Assembly (NCBI GenBank): GCA_964550025.1
Contig: CAZJYI010000171.1
Span: 1 to 22,338, forward strand
Length of the DNA: 22,338 bases
From: CAZJYI01 sp964550025
GTDB taxonomy: Bacteria; Verrucomicrobiota; Kiritimatiellia; UBA8416; CAYOBW01
Direction of reading: 5' to 3'
In this document: piece by piece, positions 15,055 to 22,184 of the stretch
How the letters are laid out: each line of letters opens with the position of its first letter
How positions within the stretch are numbered: the stretch's first letter is position 1
The notes under the pieces: model-generated
What the model saw: the letters and a program-made list of their open reading frames with translations, nothing else
What the model was told of the DNA's origin: nothing
Database searches by the model: none
Translations under genes and position numbers: made by a program

Positions 15055-16353
15055 TTACACCAGATCGCGCGGATCGGTAATGTTCCCCGTCACCGCGGAA
15101 GCCGCCACCGTCAATGGTGATGCGAGGTAGACGCGTGACTGCTTCGAGCCCATGCGCCCGATGAAGTTGCGATTGGTCGTGCTGATCACGACCTCGGCGC
15201 CCCTCGTTCTGCCGAAAGTGTCCATGGGGCCTCCCAGGCACGCCGCGCACGATGGCGGCGCGATATCAAGGCAGCCGGCTTCGGTGAAAATGTCGACCAG
15301 GGGTTTGCCGTCGATGCACTCCGTGGTCAGTCCGGTCGCCACTTCGGTGGTGGCGGGCACCAGGAACGTGTCGATGGACGCTCGGCGTCCTTTCAGTACC
15401 CGGGCGGCCATGACGAAGTCCGCCAGTTTGCCGCCGGTGCAGGACCCGATGTAGGCCCTGTCCAGCTTCACGTCGCGGCGTGACCGCGCCGTGGCGTAGT
15501 TGGACGGCAGGTGCGGTTCGGCCACACAGGGCTCGAATGTCGAAACGTCATAGGTCCACTCGGCCTCGACGGCGGCGTCGGGGTCACTGTACACCGGTTC
15601 GAAAGGCTCGGATGTTCTGCACTTGACGTAGTCGATCGTGATGTCGTCGGGCTCAATGATGCCGCTCTTCCCGCCGGCCTCGATGGCCATGTTGCAGATT
15701 GTCATGCGCTCCTCGACGGGGAGGGCCTGGATGGCTTCGCCTCGGAACTCCATGGCCGCGTAGGTGGCTCCATCGATGCCGATGTCTCCGATGATGCGAA
15801 GAATGATATCCTTGCCCGTAATGTAGTCCGGGGTGTCTCCGTCCAGGTTGAAACGCAGCGTGCGCGGTACCTTCACCCACAGCTTGCCGCTGCCCAGTAC
15901 GAAACCGGCGTCCGTATTGCCTATACCGGTTGCGAACGCGCCCAGTGCACCGTGCGTGCAGGTGTGTGAATCCGTGCCGAAGATGACCTGGCCCGGTCGT
16001 ACGTGCCCTTCCTGCGGCAATGCAACGTGGCAGACTCCGCGATACCTGTCGCCGCCGACGTCGTAGTAGTGGGGCAGGTTCTGCTCGCGGACGAACTCTC
16101 GCAACGTGTTCACGTTGCGAGACGCCTTGCCGTCTTCGGTGAAAATGTAGTGGTCGGGGATGATGACGACTTTTTCCCGGTCCCAGACCCTGGCGTCCTT
16201 CCCGAACTCACGATGAAAGACGCCGATCGTACCCGGTCCGCAGACGTCGTGCGTCAACAGAATGTCCACGTTGACCCAGACGTTCTCTCCAGGGGTGACG
16301 GCGCTTCTTCCTGCTGCCGCCGCGAGGATCTTCTCCGTGATAGTGCTGCCCAT
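15055..16353 (-). CDS. leuC: 3-isopropylmalate dehydratase, large subunit
   Basis: This 432-aa [4Fe-4S] subunit is of the LeuC2/HacA-like type. Cluster ligands are visible as the Cys in A-Y-I-G-S-C-T-G-G and the two Cys in P-P-S-C-A-A-C-L-G-G. F-G-T-D-S-H-T-C-T-H-G-A-L-G-A-F and N-R-N-F-I-G-R-M-G are also characteristic. The shorter length compared with the E. coli type (about 466) fits the LeuC2 group. It starts six bases after the stop of the unknown 233-aa gene, with a GGGAAG site that overlaps that gene's end, which suggests coupled translation. leuD follows directly. Confidence 0.94.
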   Translation of the reverse strand: MGSTITEKILAAAAGRSAVTPGENVWVNVDILLTHDVCGPGTIGVFHREFGKDARVWDREKVVIIPDHYIFTEDGKASRNVNTLREFVREQNLPHYYDVGGDRYRGVCHVALPQEGHVRPGQVIFGTDSHTCTHGALGAFATGIGNTDAGFVLGSGKLWVKVPRTLRFNLDGDTPDYITGKDIILRIIGDIGIDGATYAAMEFRGEAIQALPVEERMTICNMAIEAGGKSGIIEPDDITIDYVKCRTSEPFEPVYSDPDAAVEAEWTYDVSTFEPCVAEPHLPSNYATARSRRDVKLDRAYIGSCTGGKLADFVMAARVLKGRRASIDTFLVPATTEVATGLTTECIDGKPLVDIFTEAGCLDIAPPSCAACLGGPMDTFGRTRGAEVVISTTNRNFIGRMGSKQSRVYLASPLTVAASAVTGNITDPRDLV

Positions 16354-16359
16354 GCTCGT

Positions 16360-17061
16360 TCACTTCCCGTGCGATTTGATCAATGAAAAGAAACGGTCTT
16401 CGTACTCCTCGAATAGCCCATACTGTTGGAGCTTCTGTCCAAGCTCGTTCACGAGCATCTCGTTCCGGCTCGCGGCCAGGAAGGCCGCGTCGATCTCGCG
16501 CCGCACGCCTACGGGCACTCCGTTGCTGTCATCGAACAGGTGCCGCGATTCCATCTCCTGGATGTTGGCCTTGGCCGATGTCTGGATGACCTCCCAGAAG
16601 AGCTTGACCAGGCAGACGTCCCACGGCGAGTCAACGCCGATCAGGACGGCGCCCAGCGCATCGTTGGAGGCCTCCACTTTGCGCTTCACCCTTTCGACCA
16701 CGGTCCGGACGTTGTCGGAAATGACGTGCTCGCTGAAGGCCTCCTGTTTCAGTCGGTAGCCGTACTGCAGTATTCGTATGTCCTTCTCGTGCTGGCGCAG
16801 CCACTCGACGTAGCGTCCGGCCTCCTCGCCGAAACCTTCCAGGAAGGTTCGCGAATAAGCCTGTGGCGTGATGATCTGCGGTTGATGCGCCTGCAGACGT
16901 CCCTCCCGCACCCGAACACGCTCCACCGAGTCCATCAACTCGCTCACGAGATGATAGTTCAGCACGGTCGAGCCAAACGTCTCGAGATGCTGCTTCGGCT
17001 TCAGCACAATCTCGGTGTTGTTGACCGCGTACCAAAAATCAAATGCCCTTTTGTCGTCCAT
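16360..17061 (-). CDS. Conserved-looking protein of unknown function (233 aa) in the leu/ribosomal array
   Basis: I do not recognise a characterised family. The protein is largely helical and charged, with no signal peptide, membrane segment or catalytic motif. Notable stretches are F-D-F-W-Y-A-V-N-N-T-E near the N-terminus, T-F-G-S-T-V-L-N-Y-H-L-V-S-E-L-M-D-S, a segment around I-T-P-Q-A-Y-S-R-T-F-L-E-G-F-G-E-E-A, and L-R-I/Q-Y-G-Y-R-L-K. It looks cytoplasmic. Its gene sits between dtd (41-base gap) and leuC (six-base gap) on the same strand, so it is clearly part of that transcription unit. Its codon use and length over the whole frame support a real gene. The ATG has no strong ribosome site. 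Confidence 0.85.
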   Translation of the reverse strand: MDDKRAFDFWYAVNNTEIVLKPKQHLETFGSTVLNYHLVSELMDSVERVRVREGRLQAHQPQIITPQAYSRTFLEGFGEEAGRYVEWLRQHEKDIRILQYGYRLKQEAFSEHVISDNVRTVVERVKRKVEASNDALGAVLIGVDSPWDVCLVKLFWEVIQTSAKANIQEMESRHLFDDSNGVPVGVRREIDAAFLAASRNEMLVNELGQKLQQYGLFEEYEDRFFSLIKSHGK

Positions 17062-17102
17062 TGCGTCAGTCAGGATACCACATCGCGTATCGTTAACAAT
17101 CC

Positions 17103-17549
17103 CTAATCCGTCGTCAGTTCGATGGTGACGGGACCGTCGTTGATGATCTCGACCGTCATCATGGCCCCGAACGAGCCCGTGGCTACGCGGTCGGCGCCCA
17201 GTTCGGCCCGCAGCGCTTGCACATAGGTCTCATACAGCTTCTCGGCCTGTTCCGGGGGCGCGGCCCGCACGAAGCTCGGGCGGTTGCCTTTGCGGGTGTC
17301 GGCGTATAGCGTGAACTGTGAGATCACGAGGATTGCGCCGCCGATGCTCGCAACGGAGAGATTCATCTTGCCCGCGTCGTCGGCGAAAACGCGCAGGTTC
17401 ACCGTCTTCATGGCAAGCTGCCTTGCGTCGCCTGCGGTGTCGCCCTGCCGGACGCCGAGCAATACTACGTAGCCGCGGTCAACGGAGCCTATGATGTCGC
17501 CGGCGACCGTCACACTGCCGCGTTGGACGCGCTGGATGAGCGCCTTCAC
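17103..17549 (-). CDS. dtd: D-aminoacyl-tRNA deacylase
   Basis: The enzyme removes D-amino acids (and Gly) mischarged on tRNA, acting as a dimer in the cytoplasm. The start is GTG at 17549 with AGGAG eight bases upstream. It overlaps the obgE stop as GTGA, implying translational coupling; this gives 148 aa, the usual length. Family signatures are present: the N-terminal A-L-I-Q-R-V-Q-R-G-S-V, the S-Q-F-T-L-Y-A-D-T-R-K-G-N-R-P-S-F block and the cross-subunit N-D-G-P-V-T near the C-terminus. The frame is open further upstream into obgE, but that part is only an overlap in another frame. Confidence 0.95.
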   Translation of the reverse strand: MKALIQRVQRGSVTVAGDIIGSVDRGYVVLLGVRQGDTAGDARQLAMKTVNLRVFADDAGKMNLSVASIGGAILVISQFTLYADTRKGNRPSFVRAAPPEQAEKLYETYVQALRAELGADRVATGSFGAMMTVEIINDGPVTIELTTD

Positions 17550-18556
17550 GCGGATGTCTCCTGTTTCCGGAGTTGTTGCATTGCCCCTTTGAACTCGTCG
17601 AGTCCCAGACCGGTGGCAGCAGCAATGCAGATCGGGTCCGTTCCCGTTTCCGCCCTGAATTCCGCCAGGTTCTCCTCCGCGTCGGGAAGGTCCATTTTGT
17701 TGGCGACGACCAGGGCCGGTCGCGTTACCAGGTCCTCGCGGTGCATTTCGAGCTCGCGGCGCAGGCCGTTGTAGTCCTCGTGGGGGTTGCGTCCGTCGAC
17801 GCCCGCCATGTCGATCACGTAGACCAGGCATGACGCGCGTTCGATATGCCTCAGGAAGGCATGTCCCAGGCCGATACCCTCGTGGGCCCCCTCAATGAGT
17901 CCCGGGATATCAGCTACCGTGATCCTGGAGTAGTCCTCGAAGATCAGCGTGCCGATGATGGGGTTCAGCGTTGTGAAGGGGTAGGCGCCGATCTTGGGGT
18001 GGGCATCGCTGATCCCGGTGAGGAGTGACGATTTGCCCGCGTTGGGGAACCCGACCAGCCCCATGTCGGCCACGAGCTTGAGCTCGAGCCGCAGGGCGAT
18101 TTCTTCGGTTTTGTCCCCGTCGGTGTGTTCCGTCGGTGCCTGGTGTGTGGAAGACTTCCAATGTACGTTGCCGCGTCCGCCGCGCCCGCCGCGGGATACG
18201 AGGAGCTCCTGGCCGTGCTCGACGATGTCACCCAGCAGAACGCCCGTCTCCGGGTCCCACACCTCCGTGCCGGGGGGGACGGGCACGTAGAGATCCTTGC
18301 CGTTGCGGCCGTGAAGCTGCTTGCCTTTGCCGTGACCTCCGTTGCGCGCGCGTTGATGCGGCGCGAAGTAGAGCCGAATCAGCGAGTTCTCGTCGCGGTT
18401 GCAGCGCAGAATGACGTGCCCGCCGCGGCCGCCGTCGCCGCCGTCCGGACCACCACGGGGAATGAATTTCTCGCGCCGGAAGCTGACACAACCGTTTCCG
18501 CCGTTGCCTCCCTTGGCGTAGAGAGTGACCGTATCAACGAATGTGCGGGCCTTCAC
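17546..18556 (-). CDS. obgE: Obg-family GTPase
   Basis: This 336-aa GTPase is linked to 50S subunit maturation and stress control. The Obg glycine-rich N-domain covers about 1-158 (G-G-N-G-G-N-G-C-V-S-F-R-R-E-K, G-G-D-G-G-R-G-G, S-R-G-G-R-G-G-R-G-N). The G domain follows: G1 G-F-P-N-A-G-K-S-S, switch P-F-T-T-L-N-P, G3 D-I-P-G-L-I-E-G-A, and G4 N-K-M-D. The G5 position reads I-A-A-A-T-G instead of the usual S-A. No C-terminal OCT domain is present. The start is GTG, 13 bases after the rpmA stop. The order rplU-rpmA-obg is the classical one. Confidence 0.96.
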   Translation of the reverse strand: MKARTFVDTVTLYAKGGNGGNGCVSFRREKFIPRGGPDGGDGGRGGHVILRCNRDENSLIRLYFAPHQRARNGGHGKGKQLHGRNGKDLYVPVPPGTEVWDPETGVLLGDIVEHGQELLVSRGGRGGRGNVHWKSSTHQAPTEHTDGDKTEEIALRLELKLVADMGLVGFPNAGKSSLLTGISDAHPKIGAYPFTTLNPIIGTLIFEDYSRITVADIPGLIEGAHEGIGLGHAFLRHIERASCLVYVIDMAGVDGRNPHEDYNGLRRELEMHREDLVTRPALVVANKMDLPDAEENLAEFRAETGTDPICIAAATGLGLDEFKGAMQQLRKQETSA

Positions 18557-18569
18557 GAGTCAAAAGGGG

Positions 18570-18824
18570 TCAAGCCGTCGTTTCAGCCACAACGGTGACC
18601 CGACGTCCGCCTTTCTCAAAGCGGACTGTGCCGTCCGACAGGGCGAACAGCGTGTCGTCCTTGCCGCGTTTCACGTTCGTACCGGGCTTGAAGGGGGTGC
18701 CGCGCTGACGAACCAGGATGGACCCGGCGGTGACGTACTGTCCCGCATAGCGCTTGATGCCAAGGCGTTTCGACCGGCTCTCGCGTCCGTTCTTTGCGGA
18801 TCCGCCGCTCTTCTTGTGTGCCAT
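18570..18824 (-). CDS. rpmA: 50S ribosomal protein L27
   Basis: This 84-aa protein starts M-A-H-K-K-S-G-G-S-A-K-N-G-R-E-S, the hallmark L27 tail that reaches the peptidyl transferase centre. It contains L-G-I-K-R-Y-A-G-Q and V-R-Q-R-G-T-P-F-K-P-G. The full-length ATG start has GGAG eight bases upstream. There is no Firmicutes-type cleaved extension. It follows rplU after 52 bases that hold a strong stem-loop. Confidence 0.98.
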   Translation of the reverse strand: MAHKKSGGSAKNGRESRSKRLGIKRYAGQYVTAGSILVRQRGTPFKPGTNVKRGKDDTLFALSDGTVRFEKGGRRVTVVAETTA

Positions 18825-18839
18825 TTTTCAGCTCCGGGG

Positions 18840-18875
18840 TTGCGCTTCCCGTCGCAGGCTGTGCCTGCGGCGCAA
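18840..18875 (-). other. Nested stem-loop between rplU and rpmA
   Basis: An inner 7-bp stem CGCAGGC / GCCTGCG with a 3-base loop lies inside an outer TTGCGC / GCGCAA pairing. The element begins right after the rplU stop codon and ends 15 bases before the rpmA start, so it could hold mRNA structure between the two genes. There is no T-run. Confidence 0.5.
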
Positions 18876-18876
18876 G

Positions 18877-19191
18877 CTACTGGATTGATTCGATCTTGAG
18901 GACGGTCAATTCCTGGCGATGGCCCACCTTGCGCGAGTAGCCTTTGCGCCGCTTCTTTTTGAACGACACAACCTTTTCGCCGCGAATATGTTCCACGACC
19001 TTCGCCGTTACCTTGGCACCCTCCACGAGGGGCGTTCCAACCTTCAGCGACTCGCCGTCCGAAAGCGCCAGTACGCGATCGAGATCGATGGAGTCACCCG
19101 CCTCTGCCTTGAGCAGTTCGACAGACAGCGTATCTTCCGGCTTCACGCGGTATTGCTTGCCGCCGGTCTCCACTACAGCATATGCTTCCAT
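18877..19191 (-). CDS. rplU: 50S ribosomal protein L21
   Basis: This 104-aa protein has the L21 pattern: Y-A-V-V-E-T-G-G-K-Q-Y-R-V near the start, V-L-A-L-S-D-G-E, G-T-P-L-V-E-G-A-K-V, and F-K-K-K-R-R-K-G-Y-S-R-K-V-G-H-R-Q near the end, which binds 23S rRNA. AAGGA precedes the ATG. It is the first gene of the eight-gene minus-strand array and is preceded by a sigma70-like promoter and a short structured leader. Confidence 0.97.
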   Translation of the reverse strand: MEAYAVVETGGKQYRVKPEDTLSVELLKAEAGDSIDLDRVLALSDGESLKVGTPLVEGAKVTAKVVEHIRGEKVVSFKKKRRKGYSRKVGHRQELTVLKIESIQ

Positions 19192-19223
19192 TGCAGATGT
19201 TTCCTTCAGGATCAGTCTTCAGA

Positions 19224-19261
19224 CACCCCTTACGGGTGGGCATGGCACGGACCTCCGTCCG
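19224..19261 (-). promoter_or_regulatory. Structured leader upstream of rplU
   Basis: Two small hairpins lie in the predicted 5' leader: CACCC / GGGTG (19224-19238) and CGGAC / GTCCG (19248-19261, 4-base loop). They lie between the promoter and the ribosome site. An autoregulatory L21 leader is one possibility, but I cannot show it. Confidence 0.3.
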
Positions 19262-19273
19262 CAAAACCGCGTG

Positions 19274-19302
19274 AAAGTAGGCCAAAGCCCTCCGTCTGTC
19301 AA
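19274..19302 (-). promoter_or_regulatory. Sigma70-type promoter of the rplU array
   Basis: On the minus strand TTGACA (19302-19297) is followed after 17 bases by TACTTT (19279-19274). The -35 is perfect and the spacing is ideal. The predicted start is about 75 bases before the rplU ATG. Confidence 0.65.
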
Positions 19303-19388
19303 GCGTTCTCGTGGAAAAAACACGGGGACAACGTGGGTACTGGGGGGGCGTAGAAGACTTGTGGGCGGGAAAAGGGCATGGGGGACAA

Positions 19389-19456
19389 GGGCAAAGATGA
19401 AGGTAAAGATGAAGTCGAGAGGAGTTTCCTCTTCGTCTTTGCCTTCATCTTTGCCC
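19389..19456. repeat. Long hairpin with 26-bp arms made of tandem 12-mers
   Basis: The left arm (19389-19414) and right arm (19431-19456) pair along all 26 positions with only two G-U wobbles, around a 16-base loop. Each arm contains two tandem copies of a 12-mer, GGCAAAGATGAA and GGTAAAGATGAA on the left. It lies between the glycosyltransferase 3' end and the rplU promoter. Short frames across it encode only simple K-D-E-G repeats and are not genes. Confidence 0.85.
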
Positions 19457-19552
19457 TCGTCTGCCCGGGAAGACAGGGATGCCTGGACGCAGGCATATCT
19501 GCCATTCTCCCCCGTTTGCGCCTGGACGGCGGGGGAACAACGGCTGCCCGTC

Positions 19553-20668
19553 CTAATCGTTCTGGAGGCACCTCTCGATACTCTCGGCGAGCCCGTTGAT
19601 GAAATGCTGCACCCCAAAACGTTCGGCATTGGCGCGCACGGCATCCCGACCCCACGAGATCCGCGAGGCTGTTGCTACGCCGTCGAGAAGAGACTCAACC
19701 GTCTGCTCGGGAAAGAACACCCCCGAGACACCGTCTTGCACGGTCTCCAATGCGCCGCCGCGTCCCAAAGCGACGACCGGACGCCCGCAAGCCTGCACTT
19801 CCAGCGGCACGATGCCGAAATCCTCTTCGCCGGGGAAGATGAGCTGGCGGCAGTTGCGGTAGAGCTCGAGCACGGCGTCGTCGCTCTGCCAGCCCAGGAA
19901 AGCGATGTTGTCACCTGCCCGGGCTTTGAGCTTGTCGAGGCCGCTTCCGATCCCGACCACGCGCAGGGGGTAGCCCAGGCGCGTGTAGGCGTCGATGGCC
20001 AGGTCGATGCGTTTGTAGGGAACCAGGGCGGAGACGACCAGGTCGAAATCGGCCGTCGGCCGGTCACCCGGTGTGCAGCGCTCCGTGTCGACGGGCGGGT
20101 AGACGATGTCGGCTTCGCGGCCGTAGAAGCGTTTGATGCGCTCCTGGACGTGGCGGCTGATGGCGACGAAGCGGTCGACGCGGCAGCTGGTTCTGCGATC
20201 CCACGAACGCAGCGAGGCCAGCAGGGGCCGCGCGATGGCGGCCTTGAGCCGGCTGTCTCCGAAGTACTCATCAAAGAAGGTCCAGGCGTACCGCATAGGC
20301 GTGAAGCAGTAGCAGAGATGCCGGGCACCATCGGGCGGCCGCACACTCTTGGCGACGCAGTGGCTCGTGCTCAGAACGAGGTCTGCCGGCGGGGAGCGGA
20401 GTGCGTTGACGGCGGAAGGGAAGAACGGTAGCCAATAGCGATAGCTCTTGAAGATGCCGGGCACGCGTTGTAGCCACGAGACGGAGACCGGGTGCCCGTT
20501 GATGATGTCCGAGACAGCCGGGCGGTTGTGGATCAGCGATAGAATCGGAGCACGCGGGAACCCGTTGCACAAGATCTCCAGAACGCGCTCCCCGCCACGC
20601 ATGCCGGTGAGCCAATCGTGGCACAGCGTGACGTCGAGCTCGGACCATCTGTCGGGGAAAACGGGCAT
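19553..20668 (-). CDS. GT4-family glycosyltransferase
   Basis: From the chosen ATG this is 371 aa with a GT-B fold layout. The N-terminal domain starts V-T-L-C-H-D-W-L-T-G-M-R-G-G-E-R-V-L-E. F-V-A-I-S-R-H-V-Q-E-R-I and V-Y-P-P-V-D-T-E lie mid-protein. The C-terminal donor domain has V-S-A-L-V-P-Y-K-R-I-D-L-A-I-D-A and the GT4 E-x7-E region G-E-E-D-F-G-I-V-P-L-E-V-Q-A-C-G-R-P-V. It probably transfers a sugar (mannosyl- or rhamnosyl-type relatives) in exopolysaccharide or lipopolysaccharide assembly; donor and acceptor are unknown. The frame stays open up to 20929, but the extra 87 codons look non-coding and overlap the divergent integrase promoter. Only a weak GGA precedes ATG 20668. Confidence 0.88.
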   Translation of the reverse strand: MPVFPDRWSELDVTLCHDWLTGMRGGERVLEILCNGFPRAPILSLIHNRPAVSDIINGHPVSVSWLQRVPGIFKSYRYWLPFFPSAVNALRSPPADLVLSTSHCVAKSVRPPDGARHLCYCFTPMRYAWTFFDEYFGDSRLKAAIARPLLASLRSWDRRTSCRVDRFVAISRHVQERIKRFYGREADIVYPPVDTERCTPGDRPTADFDLVVSALVPYKRIDLAIDAYTRLGYPLRVVGIGSGLDKLKARAGDNIAFLGWQSDDAVLELYRNCRQLIFPGEEDFGIVPLEVQACGRPVVALGRGGALETVQDGVSGVFFPEQTVESLLDGVATASRISWGRDAVRANAERFGVQHFINGLAESIERCLQND

Positions 20669-20892
20669 TGTCCGGCAAGATCGGGTATTGCTCGGCGAAA
20701 AGCAACACTCAAACTGACCAGACGCAGGCTTCCGGTGTAGATAGAGCATGGATTCCGCGGTGAACCGTGCCGAGCGGTGATGGTCCCGTGCGACTGCAGT
20801 GTCCCCCCCGCCTACGAAACCCGCGCACGCAAACCGGCCATCCCGGCAGACGCAGCGCAAGCACGGAAGGGACTTCAGTTCAGGAAAAGAGG

Positions 20893-20922
20893 TTGACGCG
20901 CCACTGGTAAGTGAACTATAGT
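20893..20922 (+). promoter_or_regulatory. Sigma70-type promoter of the integrase unit
   Basis: TTGACG (20893-20898), 18-base spacer, TATAGT (20917-20922). Both boxes are one base from consensus. The predicted start is some 15 bases before the 35-codon ORF. Confidence 0.65.
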
Positions 20923-20924
20923 TC
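20913..20924. promoter_or_regulatory. Perfect 12-bp palindrome over the -10 box (LexA-box-like)
   Basis: GAACTATAGTTC is a perfect palindrome that contains most of the -10 element. It fits the GAAC-N4-GTTC pattern bound by LexA/DinR in Gram-positive bacteria. A bound protein would block the promoter. The identity of the regulator is inference. Confidence 0.5.
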
Positions 20925-20943
20925 CGCATAGAAAGGGGTCGCT

Positions 20944-21051
20944 ATGAACCAGGTCAGCGCAGCTCAACCGCCAAAACCCAAGCTCCTCGACCAACTCGGC
21001 GCCGCCGTCCGTGCACCGAAGGCGACCGGCATGCGGGAGGCAACAGTATGA
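20944..21051 (+). CDS. Small ORF (35 aa) translationally coupled to the integrase
   Basis: The ATG has AAAGGGG five bases upstream, a better ribosome site than most genes here. The peptide carries P-P-K-P-K-L-L-D-Q-L-G-A-A-V-R-A, which resembles the first helix of integron-type integrases, and then diverges. Its stop overlaps the integrase start as ATGA (21048-21051), so ribosomes could reinitiate. It may be a leader peptide, a remnant of an older integrase N-terminus, or a small partner. It is too short for certainty. Confidence 0.5.
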   Translation: MNQVSAAQPPKPKLLDQLGAAVRAPKATGMREATV

Positions 21052-22184
21052 GCTTCTTGACGGCCAATACGGTACTCTCCCAGCGGCACATGGCGTATGC
21101 GCTGCGCCGACAGCGCCTTCGGCTGGCCGCGGACCCCGCACTGACACCCGATCTGACTTGGCCGGCGTTCTGGGACGAGGTCTTCCGCGCGTTGCGTTCC
21201 TGCGGCTATCGACGCTCCACCTGCCGGCAATACCGCCACGTCCTCCGCGCCGTTCGCGCATTCGGAATCCGTCGCCCGTCCGACATCAAGGCCGCACGGG
21301 CCGACAGCTACATCACCCGTCTGGCAACGTCCGGTGCCTCGTGGAGCTGGATCGGACTGCACATTGCCGTCCTGCGCACGGTCTTCGACCGGCTGTGTGG
21401 ACTGTCGGTGACGGCAGACATGGTCACGCCAAAACGCGGCTTCCGCCTGCCCGAAATCCTGAACGAGAACGAGGCCATGTCACTGGTCCAGGCCGCCGAA
21501 ACCATCCGCGACCAGCTCCTCCTCGGCTTGCTCTACGGCTGCGGCCTCACCGCAGGCGAGGCGTGCGTATTGCGCTGGCGCGACGTTCTCGACGACGGTG
21601 CCCACCTGCACGTTGCGGCCACCACGCGCTACCTGGAGCGCATTCTGACCGTCCCGGAGCCGTTCCGCCAATTGCTGCGCGCGGGGCGTGAGACCTGCGC
21701 CCCCGACGACTACATCTTCCGTGGACGCCGCGAAGGCACGGCCCTCAGTGCCCGCATGGTCCGCGCAATCCTGCGCAAGGCCTGCAAAAACGCAAGGGTC
21801 GGGCGGCCGGTCTGCGTGATGAGCCTGCGCCACAGTTACGCTGTCCGCAGGCTGGAGAACGGGCTCAACCTCCGCGAGCTGCAACAGGAGCTGGGGCACG
21901 CATCCGTGCGTACCACGGAACGCTATCGGCATTGCCTCGCCCCCAAAGTGGAGAACCACCCGTTCTCCAAAGTCCGCAGGCTGCAAGCACACCACAGCCA
22001 GCCTTCTCCCCTTCAGGGTTCAGGTCCCCCCGTTCATTCCTCCCGTACCCCTCAGGTCTCATCCCTCAGCCCTCACATACGCCTCCACTTGCCGGTCTTG
22101 AAACGATCTCCCTGCGCGGCCTCCGCCTGCCATTCACTGCCGCGAACGGCGACTCCCCGGCAACCGTATTCCTGCGATTCCTGA
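21048..22184 (+). CDS. Divergent tyrosine recombinase / integrase lacking canonical catalytic residues
   Basis: This 378-aa protein begins at ATG with GGGAGG seven bases upstream. The N-terminal core-binding (SAM-like) domain is at about 36-120 (G-Y-R-R-S-T-C-R-Q-Y-R-H). The catalytic domain is at about 135-298: L-L-Y-G-C-G-L-T-A-G-E at box I, M-S-L-R-H-S-Y-A at box II, L-G-H at 282-284 and the nucleophile Tyr293 in T-T-E-R-Y-R-H. The box I Arg is replaced by Thr168 and the box II His by Met258, and no G-K-G-x-K hairpin Lys is seen. Arg261, His284 and Tyr293 remain. Strand-exchange activity is therefore doubtful or altered. Residues from about 311 on look like translated non-coding sequence (Pro, Ser and His rich). 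No IntI-specific insertion is seen between the hairpin and box II. Confidence 0.85.
   Translation: MSFLTANTVLSQRHMAYALRRQRLRLAADPALTPDLTWPAFWDEVFRALRSCGYRRSTCRQYRHVLRAVRAFGIRRPSDIKAARADSYITRLATSGASWSWIGLHIAVLRTVFDRLCGLSVTADMVTPKRGFRLPEILNENEAMSLVQAAETIRDQLLLGLLYGCGLTAGEACVLRWRDVLDDGAHLHVAATTRYLERILTVPEPFRQLLRAGRETCAPDDYIFRGRREGTALSARMVRAILRKACKNARVGRPVCVMSLRHSYAVRRLENGLNLRELQQELGHASVRTTERYRHCLAPKVENHPFSKVRRLQAHHSQPSPLQGSGPPVHSSRTPQVSSLSPHIRLHLPVLKRSPCAASACHSLPRTATPRQPYSCDS

Noticed and set aside
19378..19599. Small ORF with K-D-E-G-K-D-E repeats
   Set aside because: It is a translation of the hairpin's tandem 12-mers; both strands give similar simple peptides and there is no start signal.
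20669..20929. 87-codon N-terminal extension of the glycosyltransferase frame
   Set aside because: It shows no GT domain character and covers the divergent integrase promoter. The family N-terminus starts just after ATG 20668.
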